A stretch of 64,000 bases of DNA from JBFEYJ01 sp041563315. GTDB lineage: Bacteria > Pseudomonadota > Gammaproteobacteria > Thiohalomonadales > Thiohalomonadaceae. Position 1 is the first letter of the stretch. Every line of letters starts with the position of its first letter. The notes under the pieces are model-generated. The model was given only the letters and a program-made list of their open reading frames with translations. It searched no databases and was not told the DNA's origin. Shown piece after piece: positions 35,306 to 44,200 of this stretch. Made by a program: the position numbers and the translations under genes. Where the stretch lies: the NCBI GenBank assembly GCA_041563315.1, contig JBFFNE010000004.1:1-64000 (forward strand), given 5' to 3'.

Positions 35306-36216
35306 CAACGCTGTTCCCACAGTGCACGCAGTCCCTGTTCCAGTGGTGTTGACGGTACCGCGCCGAAGACCTGATGCAGTCTCTCGGGAGTCATCGCGGA
35401 ATGGCGGATATCGCCTTCGCGCGGGGCGGTATGGTTTAGTGAGGGCTTTATGCCTGCCACCCGCCCCAGGGTTTCAATCAATTCCAGCAGGGTGATGCTC
35501 GATCCTGTGCCGATGTTGAGCACGCCCTCCGCTGTGTTGCAGAGGGCGGTGATATTGGCCGCCGCGACGTCACCCACGTAGACAAAATCGCGCGTTTGCA
35601 GACCATCGCCGTGCACGGTTAACGGCTCACCCTTGCTTATTCGGTCGACGAAAAAACTGATCACGCCGGAGTAGGGTGAGGCCGGATCCTGGCCTGGCCC
35701 ATAGACGTTGAAGTAGCGCATGCCTAGCGTCGATAGACCATGCAGCTCCCGATAGAGGGTTGCGTAGCGGTCGTTTACCAGCTTTTCCAAGCCATAGGGC
35801 GAGGCTGGTGCCGGGGCTGTGGTCTCGCGCAACGGCAACTCTGCCGGCTGGCCGTAAACGGCGGCACTGGAAGCATAGACAAAGCGGTGAATGCCTGCGC
35901 GGCGCGCTCCATCCAGTACAGTGACGTATCCGAGCAAATTATCGTGGCAGGAGTGCCGCGGCTCTTCCACTGAACTGGTTACCGAAACCTGGGCCGCCAG
36001 GTGTAATACCCGGTCGGCACCATCCAGTGCATTGTCGACGGCCTCAGGGTCGGCGATGTCACCGACCACCAGGCGTAGGTGGGGGTGCTCAGGAAGGTTT
36101 TCCCTGTGTCCGTTGGAAAGATTGTCCAGCACGGTAACCTGGTGACCCTGCGCAAGTAGAAGTCGAGTGGTGTGGGAACCAATAAAACCCGCACCGCCGG
36201 TGATGAGTGCATGCAT
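35305..36216 (-). CDS. pelX: UDP-N-acetylhexosamine C4-epimerase, PelX-like
   Basis: A 303-residue short-chain dehydrogenase-type sugar nucleotide epimerase. It has GGAGFIGSH at residues 7-15 (NAD binding), VLDNLSNG, LAAQVSVTSSVEEP, YASSAAVYGQP and the catalytic Y-x3-K in SPYGLEKL. PelX, known in some pel loci, interconverts UDP-GlcNAc and UDP-GalNAc to supply the polymer precursor. Here it is the first gene of the operon, and its stop overlaps the pelA start, so the Pel assignment rests on context plus family. A general GalE-type role cannot be excluded from sequence. ATG 36216 follows GAGGAAAACATTAT. Confidence 0.82.
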   Translation of the reverse strand: MHALITGGAGFIGSHTTRLLLAQGHQVTVLDNLSNGHRENLPEHPHLRLVVGDIADPEAVDNALDGADRVLHLAAQVSVTSSVEEPRHSCHDNLLGYVTVLDGARRAGIHRFVYASSAAVYGQPAELPLRETTAPAPASPYGLEKLVNDRYATLYRELHGLSTLGMRYFNVYGPGQDPASPYSGVISFFVDRISKGEPLTVHGDGLQTRDFVYVGDVAAANITALCNTAEGVLNIGTGSSITLLELIETLGRVAGIKPSLNHTAPREGDIRHSAMTPERLHQVFGAVPSTPLEQGLRALWEQR

Positions 36217-36331
36217 ATAATGTTTTCCTCAAACCCCAATTTAGAACCATACAATCTCTCCGGCTACCTGCTTGCCGGAATTGCTTTCTGGATGTTTGAT
36301 AGAAATCTAGGTGTGCTTTTGGGGAAAATCC

Positions 36332-36365
36332 AAAAATCCGTCATATAGACGGAGATTTTTTTTAT
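36332..36365. terminator. Terminator-like hairpin in the pel 5' region
   Basis: The stem TCCGTC (36337-36342) / GACGGA (36348-36353) with a five-base loop is followed on the + strand by T8 and on the - strand by ATTTTTGG. No + strand gene ends here, so it may act in the 5' leader of the pel transcript as an attenuator, or block stray transcription between the divergent promoters. Confidence 0.45.
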
Positions 36366-36666
36366 TTCTGCTTTTGGCTGGTTTTCTCGCCGATTTGCAC
36401 TATCAGCGACGGACGCTACTTGAACTCTGTGGTTGATACAGCGGGGCAACAGCAGCTGCAATCTCAACGCCGTGGGTTGTTTGACGTGAAAGCAGGATCC
36501 TCAACCTTGTTACTTAGTTACTTAACAGCTTTGAGGTTCATGTACGAGATGGTGCACCCTGTAGGCCGGGGACTACAATTGAAGCGTGTTGGAGAAGTTG
36601 CGTCATGGGAGCGGGGTGATCGAAATACGCCGGGTATGCTGGACGAGACATGCATTCCCCCCTATT

Positions 36667-36685
36667 GTTATATGATTAATATAAC
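36667..36685 (+). promoter_or_regulatory. Operator-like palindrome before the M48 peptidase gene
   Basis: GTTATAT (36667-36673) and ATATAAC (36679-36685) are perfect inverted arms around GATTA. They end 14 bases before the ATG at 36700, where no Shine-Dalgarno sequence is visible. The site could be a repressor operator overlapping the transcription start, or a weak hairpin. The regulator is unknown. Confidence 0.35.
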
Positions 36686-36699
36686 CGGTAAAAAATCTC

Positions 36700-37500
36700 A
36701 TGCCCGCATCCTCCTATCGCTATGGATTGATTGCGCTTCTGGTTTTGCTGATGGCTTCGTGCGCCACGAGCCCGACCGGGCGCAAGCAGTTAATGCTCGT
36801 TTCGGAAGATCAAGCGATCGCCTACTCCAGCCAAGCCTATACCGATACTGTTGCCGGCCTTGACCAGGAGGGCAGGCTGGTCTCGGATCCGGCAATACTG
36901 CAGCGGGTACAGACGATTACCGACCACCTGGTAGCGCAGGCCGGGATCATGCGCCCGGTAACGCGGAACTGGGAGTGGGAGGTGAAGGTGATCGATGACC
37001 CGGAGCAGGTTAATGCCTGGTGCATGGCGGGTGGAAAGATGGCTGTGTATACCGGCCTTCTGCAAAAGCTCAACATTACCGATGATGAGTTGGCACAGGT
37101 GATGGGGCACGAGATCTCTCATGCCTTGGCAAACCACACCGCAGAGCGGATGTCGGTAGCCATGGCAACATCCCTCGGGCTGGGTGTGATCAGCGCAGCC
37201 AGTGATAAGCCTGAGCAGGCAGCGGCGCTCGGGGCACTTGCCGCCACCCTGGCGATTCAGCTGCCTAATAGCCGTACCTCTGAAAGCGAGGCGGATCGTA
37301 TCGGTATCGAACTGGCAGCCAAGGCCGGCTACGACCCGCGTGCAGCCGTTACGCTATGGCAGAAAATGGCCCAGGCCGGCGGCGCCAACCCCCCTGAGTT
37401 TCTCAGCACCCATCCCAGCCCGGCAAATCGTATGGAAAATCTGCGCAAGCTCGCTGAGCAGATGATGCCCTATTACGAGCAGGCCAAGAGAATGCGCTGA
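36700..37500 (+). CDS. M48 family periplasmic metallopeptidase lipoprotein (LoiP/YcaL-like)
   Basis: A 266-residue lipoprotein (LVLLMASC, lipid Cys21) with an M48 zinc peptidase domain. The metal motif is H137-E138-I-S-H141 in MGHEISHALANH, with Glu195 of ESEADRIG as the probable third ligand. Further landmarks are NAWCMAGGKMAVYTGLL and FLSTHPSPANRMENL. Related lipoproteins (LoiP, YcaL, BepA family) act in outer-membrane protein quality control. There is no TPR domain, so it is not a full BepA. The gene is monocistronic and divergent from pelX. Confidence 0.9.
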   Translation: MPASSYRYGLIALLVLLMASCATSPTGRKQLMLVSEDQAIAYSSQAYTDTVAGLDQEGRLVSDPAILQRVQTITDHLVAQAGIMRPVTRNWEWEVKVIDDPEQVNAWCMAGGKMAVYTGLLQKLNITDDELAQVMGHEISHALANHTAERMSVAMATSLGLGVISAASDKPEQAAALGALAATLAIQLPNSRTSESEADRIGIELAAKAGYDPRAAVTLWQKMAQAGGANPPEFLSTHPSPANRMENLRKLAEQMMPYYEQAKRMR

Positions 37501-37817
37501 AGGGGGCGTGGGTATTTTCAGCCGCGAATAAACGGAGGCGTGTTAGGTAAATCGCGGCAGGATACCGCTTCTTAGCGCGACTCAGTAGGTTGTGTCCAAG
37601 CTACGCCCAATAACAGCTTAAAGGTTTAAGGTAAGGAGTCGAACTTGCGCCAGTCACTTGCCATCATTGTTCGACTTGCGACTTTATCCCTCCGTTTGAG
37701 TCTCTTCATTTTGACGTCTACGCTGATTGTCTCCTGATGTGTCAGGGGTATTCTGTGTTCGTTTGTTGTCCGGTATGCACGTACTAACCCAAACTACGTT
37801 TTCGTTTGGAGGGAACA
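37501..37817. other. Intergenic region with a REP-like element
   Basis: These 317 bases contain one palindromic element (TTTTCAGCCGCGA at 37515-37527 and AAATCGCGGCA at 37549-37559), similar to the one at 50402-50466. The rest, to the methyltransferase start, holds no recognisable gene. A promoter is expected but not resolved. Confidence 0.4.
37515..37560. repeat. REP-like GCCGCGA/TCGCGGC element, copy 1
   Basis: TTTCAGCCGCGA and, 22 bases later, AAATCGCGGCA can pair through GCCGCGA/TCGCGGC. The same two strings in the same order, 17 bases apart, occur at 50413-50451. Both copies are intergenic. Confidence 0.5.
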
Positions 37818-38450
37818 ATGGACACTCATTCGGTGCTCTCAGCGTATCGCCGTTATGCGGGGATCTATGATGTGGTTTTCGGTCCGGTGCTGGAGCCCGG
37901 ACGCCGGAAAATGGTCGAGCACATGGCGTGCAGGCCCGGTGAATCCGTGCTTGAAATTGGGGTTGGGACAGGGCTTTCATTACGACACTATCCGGCTACC
38001 ACACGTATTTCCGGCATAGATCTCTCCCGCGATATGCTAGCGAAGGCGGCCGTGAAGGTGCTGCAAGCGGGTTGGGGGCATGTTTTGCTGATGCGTATGG
38101 ATGCGCAGCAACTGGCCTTTGATGACAACAGTTTCGATAAGGTGGCGGTGATGTATGTCGCCTCGGTGGTGCCGGACCCCGAGGCGATGATGTGTGAGAT
38201 CCGTCGCGTCTGCCGCCCGGGCGGGGATATTTACGTGGTGAATCATTTCAGCCAGCAGGGCTACGGTCTGCACTGGTTGGAAAGTTTGGCGGCACCGTTT
38301 GCCAAACTGATCGGTTTTCGTCCGCTTTTCCCTTTGGCTGATTTTGTCACCCTGACTGGCCTTCCACTACTTGAGATAATGCCGGTCAATGCCTTCGGCT
38401 ACTGGACGCTGTTGCATCTGCGAAACGAGGGAACCGACAGCAGCACTTAA
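37818..38450 (+). CDS. Class I SAM-dependent methyltransferase, PmtA-like
   Basis: A 210-residue cytosolic methyltransferase. Motif I is VLEIGVGTGLSL at about 44-55, motif II includes GIDLSRDML, and the post-motif region is MRMDAQQLAFDDNSFDKVAV, YVASVVPDPEAMMCEIRRVC and PGGDIYVVNHF. Overall it resembles PmtA-type phosphatidylethanolamine N-methyltransferases (YDVVFGPVLEPGRR near the N-terminus is typical of that group), so phosphatidylcholine synthesis is possible. The substrate remains unproven. The start is ATG 37818 with GGAGGGAAC upstream. The neighbouring genes do not help. Confidence 0.78.
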   Translation: MDTHSVLSAYRRYAGIYDVVFGPVLEPGRRKMVEHMACRPGESVLEIGVGTGLSLRHYPATTRISGIDLSRDMLAKAAVKVLQAGWGHVLLMRMDAQQLAFDDNSFDKVAVMYVASVVPDPEAMMCEIRRVCRPGGDIYVVNHFSQQGYGLHWLESLAAPFAKLIGFRPLFPLADFVTLTGLPLLEIMPVNAFGYWTLLHLRNEGTDSST

Positions 38451-38509
38451 TGAAGTCACGCAATGTCGGACTTGAAGCGCGAGCTGTATTCATTCCTCTC
38501 ACCTGTAAC

Positions 38510-39337
38510 TCAAGGTTTAGCGAACACTGCGAAGGACTGTGGTGGACGGTCGGCGGCGCCGCGGTCGTAATAGAGTGAGTTGAGGCAGAAGCTGGCCGCA
38601 GGCGAGAGCAGGGGGCCCTTGAGGAGGGTGTCATATACCTCACCGCCAAAGATCATGTGTACCTGCGTAAGATAGAGGCGGTCCACCTTTCCTGCACGTA
38701 GCAGTGTGTTGAGCAGGGCTGGTCCGGCGATGGAGTAGATGCTCGTGTAGCCCATCATGCCCAGCTCCGCGATCAACTCGCAACCCTCTACATCTTTTCC
38801 CTCTCCACTTAACAGTATTGACACCCCGCTTTCGGCAATCGCTGCAAGTTTGCGCTGATCGGCGCCGCTCCCGGCGGCAACGTAGACCCTACGCCCGAGT
38901 GAGGTCAAAGTATCCAGTGGCAGATCAAGAGTGCGTGAGAGGAACACCACTGCCGGTTGCTTCTCCAGCCCCTGTTCAAGGCGCCATTGCAGCAGATCTG
39001 GGTATTCATCACCGATCGGAGGGGGGTGTTGTGCCTGGCCTTCACTCAGTTGTCGCAGGTACCGGCCGCTGGTCAGTAGCACACTGGCCTGAGCAGCCAG
39101 TTCCTGGTAGAGACGCCGGTCGATTTCGCTGGTGATATCGGCAGGAATACAGGTGCGGTCGGCATGGGGGTACTCAAGTGCGATACGTCCGTCCAGAGTG
39201 ACGACATAGTTGGTATAAACAAAGGGAGAACTCTTGCTGCCTTTGCGGTGCAGCTCATGCTGGAGATAGAGCTGCACCACGCTCACCCTTGGCTGCTGGT
39301 GAGGATAGAGCGGCTGGATTCGGGCTTCCGGGAGCAT
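38510..39337 (-). CDS. RibD C-terminal domain (dihydrofolate reductase-fold) reductase
   Basis: A 275-residue protein of the RibD-C / bacterial pyrimidine reductase group. Landmarks are YTNYVVTLDGRIAL near residue 41, the RYLRQ region after SVLLTSGR, VVFLSRTLDLPL, SGEGKDVEGCELIAELG, YSIAGPALLNTLLRAGKVDR and TQVHMIFGGEVYDTLL. Free-standing members are NADPH-dependent reductases whose substrates are mostly unknown. The deaminase half of RibD is absent, and no other riboflavin gene is in the window, so a riboflavin role is not supported. It is convergent with the methyltransferase gene. Confidence 0.78.
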   Translation of the reverse strand: MLPEARIQPLYPHQQPRVSVVQLYLQHELHRKGSKSSPFVYTNYVVTLDGRIALEYPHADRTCIPADITSEIDRRLYQELAAQASVLLTSGRYLRQLSEGQAQHPPPIGDEYPDLLQWRLEQGLEKQPAVVFLSRTLDLPLDTLTSLGRRVYVAAGSGADQRKLAAIAESGVSILLSGEGKDVEGCELIAELGMMGYTSIYSIAGPALLNTLLRAGKVDRLYLTQVHMIFGGEVYDTLLKGPLLSPAASFCLNSLYYDRGAADRPPQSFAVFAKP

Positions 39338-39501
39338 GGACGTTCTACCGATGGCTAATAAAGCTAGCCTAGCAGGGCGTGAAAGTGACTCAAGTCACTG
39401 GGGGCATATTCTTCCCTATTCGGCCTCCTCGCACAGGCTCAGGTGGAGAATGAAGAAAGTTAACACTCTGTGAAGGAAGTATTGTTTTTTTTAATACACA
39501 G

Positions 39502-39530
39502 TATTGATTTCCATGTCAGTCATGTACAAT
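39502..39530 (+). promoter_or_regulatory. Candidate sigma-70 promoter of the PFOR operon
   Basis: TATTGA (39502-39507), 17 bases, then TACAAT (39525-39530) fits a sigma-70 promoter about 65 bases before the first start codon. A CCCCA/TGGGG hairpin (39549-39565) lies in the would-be leader. This is by eye only. Confidence 0.35.
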
Positions 39531-39595
39531 CCCCCACATTTTGCTTATCCCCATCTTTGGTGGGGGTGTAACTCTTTGATCTGAGAGAGATAATT

Positions 39596-41263
39596 ATGAA
39601 CTCTAAGGATATGACCGCCAATCTGTCCCCGGGCACGGTGGCCCAGGGCACCGGTGCGCTGCGATCACGCCGTCCCGTTTACATGGATTATCTGCCCCCC
39701 TGCAACAACGCCTGTCCGGCAGGTGAGGACATTCAGGGGTGGCTGGATTTGGCACAGGCCGGCAACTATCACGCCGCCTGGCAGAAACTGCTTGAGAACA
39801 ATCCCTTTCCGGCGATTCATGGCCGGGTTTGCTACCACCCCTGTGAGACCGCTTGTAACCGTGCCTACACCGATAACGAGGTGAGCATCCATGCGGTGGA
39901 GCGCTTCCTTGGTGACATGGCCATGGAGCAGGGATGGAAGCCGGAATACAAGGCGCGCCCCGGTGGCAAACGTGTGCTGGTGGTGGGGGGGGGGCCCAGT
40001 GGCCTCTCCGCTGCCTATCACCTCGTTCGCCTGGGTCATGAGGTAGAGATCTTTGAGGCCGGTCCCGTTGCTGGTGGCATGATTCACTTCGGGATCCCTG
40101 CCTACCGCATGCCACGTGCCGAGCTCAAGGCAGAGATTAAACGCGTAGAGGAGATGGGAGTGAAAATCCACCTCAACTATCGCGTTGATGATGTACAGAG
40201 CGAGATGGCTGCCGGCAAGTTCGATGCCGCTTTTATTGCCGTCGGTGCCCACCTCTCCAAGAAGATCGATATCCCGGCACGCGATGCCAAGGGGATGATG
40301 GATGCAGTCTCCTTCCTCAAGAGCGTAGAGAACGGCGAACCGGTACAACTCGGTCGCCGCGTTGCCATCTATGGCGGCGGCAACACCGCCATGGATGCCG
40401 CCCGCGTGGCCAAGCGCATGGGGGTGGACGAGGCGATGATCATCTACCGCCGTGACCGCGACAACATGGCGGCTCACGACTTCGAGGCCGACGAGGCGCT
40501 GGAGGAGGGGGTCAAGATCAACTGGCTGCGGACCATCAAGGAGATCGATGGCGGCACCATCGAGGTTGAGATCATGGCGTTGGGCGAGGATGGCCGTCCC
40601 CAGCCCACCGGCAAGTTCGAGAAGCTGGAGGCCGACTCTTTGATTATGGCGGTAGGTCAGGAGACCGATACCGGCTTCCTTGGTCGTGTGCCCGGGATCG
40701 AGTTCGGACGTGACGGGACCGTTGTGGTAGGTACCAACATGATGACCGGTGCAGAGGGGATCTTCGCCGGTGGCGATATGGTGCCGAGTGAGCGTTCGGT
40801 AACCATCGCGACCGGGCACGGCAAGAAGGCAGCCCGTTATATCGATGCCTGGCTGCGCGGTGAGAGCTATCTCCCACACCCCAAGCATCCGATTGTCGAG
40901 CACGACAAGCTGCAGCTGTGGTACCGCACCAATGCGCCTATGACCAAACAGCCACATCTGCCGTTGTCGCAGCGTATTGGTGGTTTCGAGGAGATCCTGA
41001 AGGGGATCTCGGAGAAGGATGCCCTCTACGAGGCCAAGCGCTGCCTCTCCTGCGGTAACTGTTTTGAGTGTGACGGCTGCTACGGCTCTTGCCCCGAGGA
41101 TGCCATTATCAAGCTGGGTCCGGGCAATAAGTACCGCTACGACTACAGCCTGTGTACCGGCTGTGGTGTCTGTCAGGAGCAGTGCCCCTGCCACGCCATC
41201 GAGATGATCCCGGAGAGCGCGGCCGCCAACGTCACCGGCACCGCCCCGGAAAACAAGAGATAA
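39596..41263 (+). CDS. GltD-like NADPH-dependent iron-sulfur flavoprotein
   Basis: A 555-residue oxidoreductase of the glutamate synthase small-subunit family. The N-terminal cysteine region (CNNACPAGEDIQGWL, CYHPCETACNR) binds a [4Fe-4S] pair. FAD and NADPH folds follow (GGGPSGLSAA near 130, GGGNTAMDAAR near 260). A C-terminal ferredoxin-like extension carries two [4Fe-4S] motifs, CLSCGNCFECDGCYGSCP from residue 483 and CTGCGVCQEQCPCHAIE. The stop is four bases from the start of pyruvate:ferredoxin oxidoreductase. It most likely passes electrons between ferredoxin and NADP(H) for that enzyme. No glutamate synthase large subunit is nearby. Confidence 0.85.
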   Translation: MNSKDMTANLSPGTVAQGTGALRSRRPVYMDYLPPCNNACPAGEDIQGWLDLAQAGNYHAAWQKLLENNPFPAIHGRVCYHPCETACNRAYTDNEVSIHAVERFLGDMAMEQGWKPEYKARPGGKRVLVVGGGPSGLSAAYHLVRLGHEVEIFEAGPVAGGMIHFGIPAYRMPRAELKAEIKRVEEMGVKIHLNYRVDDVQSEMAAGKFDAAFIAVGAHLSKKIDIPARDAKGMMDAVSFLKSVENGEPVQLGRRVAIYGGGNTAMDAARVAKRMGVDEAMIIYRRDRDNMAAHDFEADEALEEGVKINWLRTIKEIDGGTIEVEIMALGEDGRPQPTGKFEKLEADSLIMAVGQETDTGFLGRVPGIEFGRDGTVVVGTNMMTGAEGIFAGGDMVPSERSVTIATGHGKKAARYIDAWLRGESYLPHPKHPIVEHDKLQLWYRTNAPMTKQPHLPLSQRIGGFEEILKGISEKDALYEAKRCLSCGNCFECDGCYGSCPEDAIIKLGPGNKYRYDYSLCTGCGVCQEQCPCHAIEMIPESAAANVTGTAPENKR

Positions 41264-41267
41264 GAGT

Positions 41268-44200
41268 ATGAGTGATCAGAAAAAACCGAAGCAGGTTACT
41301 GTTGATGGCGGCAACGCTGTTGCCCATATTGCCTATCGGGTGAGCGATATCTGCTCCATCTACCCGATCACCCCTTCGTCCGATATGTCGGAGCTCTCCG
41401 ACCTGTGGGCCACCCAGGGAGTGAAGAACATCTGGGGCCAGGTGCCACAGGTGATCGAGATGCAGAGTGAGGGGGGCGCCGCAGGCACCGCCCATGGTGC
41501 GCTGCAGACCGGTGCCCTGACCACCACCTTTACCGCCTCGCAAGGGCTGCTATTGATGCTGCCCAACATGTACAAGATCGCCGGCGAGCTCACCTCTTCG
41601 GTGTTCCACGTAGCGGCCCGTTCCATTGCCGCGCAGGCGCTCTCCATTTTCGGCGACCATCAGGACGTGATGGCGGCGCGCATGACCGGTTTTGCCATGC
41701 TCGCCTCCAACTCGGTGCAGGAGGCGCACGACTCGGCCTTGATCTGTCACGCTGCCACCCTCAAGGCGCGTGTCCCTTTTATCAATTTCTTCGATGGCTT
41801 TCGCACCTCGCACGAGATCAACAAGATCGAACTCATCTCTGATGAGCAGATCCGCGCCATGATCGATGAGGAGATGGTGTTTGCCCACCGTAACCGTGCA
41901 TTGAATCCGGACAACCCGTTTATTCGCGGGACCGCGCAGAACCCGGACGTCTACTTCCAGGGACGCGAGAGCTCTAATGCCTACTACGAGGCGGTGCCCG
42001 GCATAATCCAGGAGACCATGGATGAATTGGCTAAACTGACCGGCCGCCACTACAAGTTGTTTGAATATAACGGTGCGGCGGATGCTGAAGAGGTCATCGT
42101 GATGATGGGCTCCGGTGCCCAGGTGGTCGAGGAGACCATCGATAAGCTGAATAGCGAAGGGCGCAAGCTCGGCATGATCAGCGTGCGTCTGTTCCGTCCT
42201 TTCAGCATGCAGCACATGATTGCCGCACTGCCCAAGAGCTGTAAAAAGATCGCCGTGCTGGACCGCACCAAGGAACCGGGTAGCGCGGGCGAACCCTTAT
42301 ACCAGGACGTGATCACCGCGCTGGCCGAGGCCTTAAACAGCGGTATGGTTGACGCCATGCCGAAGGTGATTGGTGGCCGATACGGCCTCTCTTCCAAGGA
42401 GTTCACCCCGGCAATGGCCAGAGGGGTATTCGACAATCTCGCCAGCGAGAAGCCGAAGAATCACTTCACCATCGGCATCAATGACGATGTGACCCACACC
42501 AGCATTGATTACGACAAGAGCTTCGATATCGAGCCGGCCAACGTCACCCGTGCCATGTTCTTCGGCCTCGGCTCGGACGGTACCGTATCGGCCAACAAGA
42601 ACTCAATCAAGATCATCGGCGAGAGCACCGACCTCTATTGCCAGGGCTACTTTGTCTATGACTCCAAGAAGGCCGGTTCGCAGACAACCTCGCATTTGCG
42701 TTTCGGCCCCGACCCGATTAAGGCGCCTTACCTCATCACCTCGGCCAACTTTATCGCCTGTCACAAGGCCAATTTTATCCACCAGGTGGAGATGCTGGAG
42801 AATGCGGCCGACAAGGCGGTGTTCCTGCTCAACAGCCCGGTGCCTGCCGATCAGGTATGGGATGAGCTGCCCGCGCCGGTGCAGAAGCAGATCATCGACA
42901 AGCAGATCGAATTCTATGTCATCGATGCCACAACAGTGGCCCGTGATGCGGGGATGGGGCGTCGCATAAACACCATCATGCAGACCTGTTTCTTTGCCCT
43001 CTCGGGTGTACTGCCACGTGATGAGGCGATCGCCAAAATCAAGGCGGCGATCGAGAAGACCTATATGCGCAAGGGCGCCGAGATCGTGCAGCTCAACTTC
43101 AAGGCGGTGGACGCCTCGCTCGATCACCTGCACCAGGTGAAGGTGCCGGCCAAAGTTAGTGCTACAAAGGGGATGATGCAGGCGGTTTCCGACAAGGCCC
43201 CGGCTTTCGTCAAGGAGGTGACGGTGCCGATGCTGATCGGCCGTGGCGACGACCTGCCGGTCTCCAAGATCCCGGTCGATGGCACCTATCCCAGCGGCAC
43301 CGCCCGCTGGGAGAAGCGAAACATTGCCGACTTCATCCCCAAATGGGAGCCTGAGGTCTGCATCCAGTGCGGGAACTGTTCCTTTGTCTGCCCGCACAGT
43401 GTGATCCGAGCTCGCTTTTATGATGAGGCGATTCTGGACAACGCCCCAGCCACCTTCGAATCGGCGCCGGTCTCGGCACGCGGCTTCCCCGATGCGCGCT
43501 ATACCCTGCAGATCTATGTGGAGGATTGTACTGGTTGCGGCCTCTGCGTCGAGGCCTGCCCGGCCTACGATCAGAAGGATTCGACGCGCAAGGCGATCAA
43601 TATGTCCGACAAGGGACCGATCTTCGAGGCTGGCAAGCAGAACCTCGAGTTCTTCGACACCATTCCGGTCAACTCACGTTCCACCGTCAACTTCGCCTCG
43701 GTGCGTGGTGCACAGTTCCTTGAACCGCTGTTTGAGTTCTCCGGTGCCTGCGCCGGGTGCGGCGAGACCCCCTATGTGCGCCTTCTGACCCAGTTATTTG
43801 GTCCGCGCCTGCTGGTCGCCAACGCCACCGGCTGTTCCTCCATTTACGGCGGCAACTTGCCGGCCACTCCGTGGAGCGTCAACAAGGAGGGCCGAGGCCC
43901 GGCCTGGTCCAACTCATTGTTCGAGGACAACGCTGAGTTTGGTCTCGGGATGCGCGTCTCTGCCGATCAGCAGATGGCGATGGCCAAGCAACTGCTCAGT
44001 CAGATGACAGACCACTTCGATCAGGCCTTCATCGACTCGTTGATGAGTACCGATCAGCAGATCGGCACCCAGATGCACAATCAGCGTATGCGAGTGCACG
44101 AGCTCAAGCGCCGCCTTAAGGCGCTTGACGACCCGCGTGCACGCTCCCTGCTCACCGTGGCCGACCACCTTGTGCGCCGCTCAGTATGGCTGGTCGGCGG

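Larger units (their letters stand above)
36217..36699. other. Divergent intergenic region, pel operon / M48 peptidase
   Basis: These 483 bases must hold the pel promoter (-) and the M48 promoter (+). They contain a terminator-like hairpin at 36332-36365 and an AT-rich palindrome at 36667-36685. On the minus strand a GC stem CCGGC/GCCGG occurs near 36267-36285. I cannot place -35/-10 boxes or FleQ-type sites with confidence, and I see no gene. Confidence 0.45.

Noticed and set aside
20584..36216. DUF1207 genes as extra members of the pel operon
   Set aside because: One DUF1207 gene faces pelG convergently and the other is on a separate divergent transcript, so only proximity links them.
36240..36300. 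A GGTAGCCGG string on the minus strand in the pel leader, reminiscent of the 3' part of a c-di-GMP (GEMM) riboswitch
   Set aside because: The second stem and the conserved CGCAAAG-containing joining region are missing, and the 5' half does not align. A covariance-model search would settle it.
36420..36863. A 147-codon plus-strand frame overlapping the M48 gene start
   Set aside because: It overlaps the lipoprotein signal of the M48 peptidase in another frame and has no recognisable content.
39665..41194. A 509-codon antisense open frame in the GltD-like gene, and similar antisense frames in pdhB (7111-8127) and nifJ
   Set aside because: Composition is shadow-like, no domains are seen, and the sense genes are certain.
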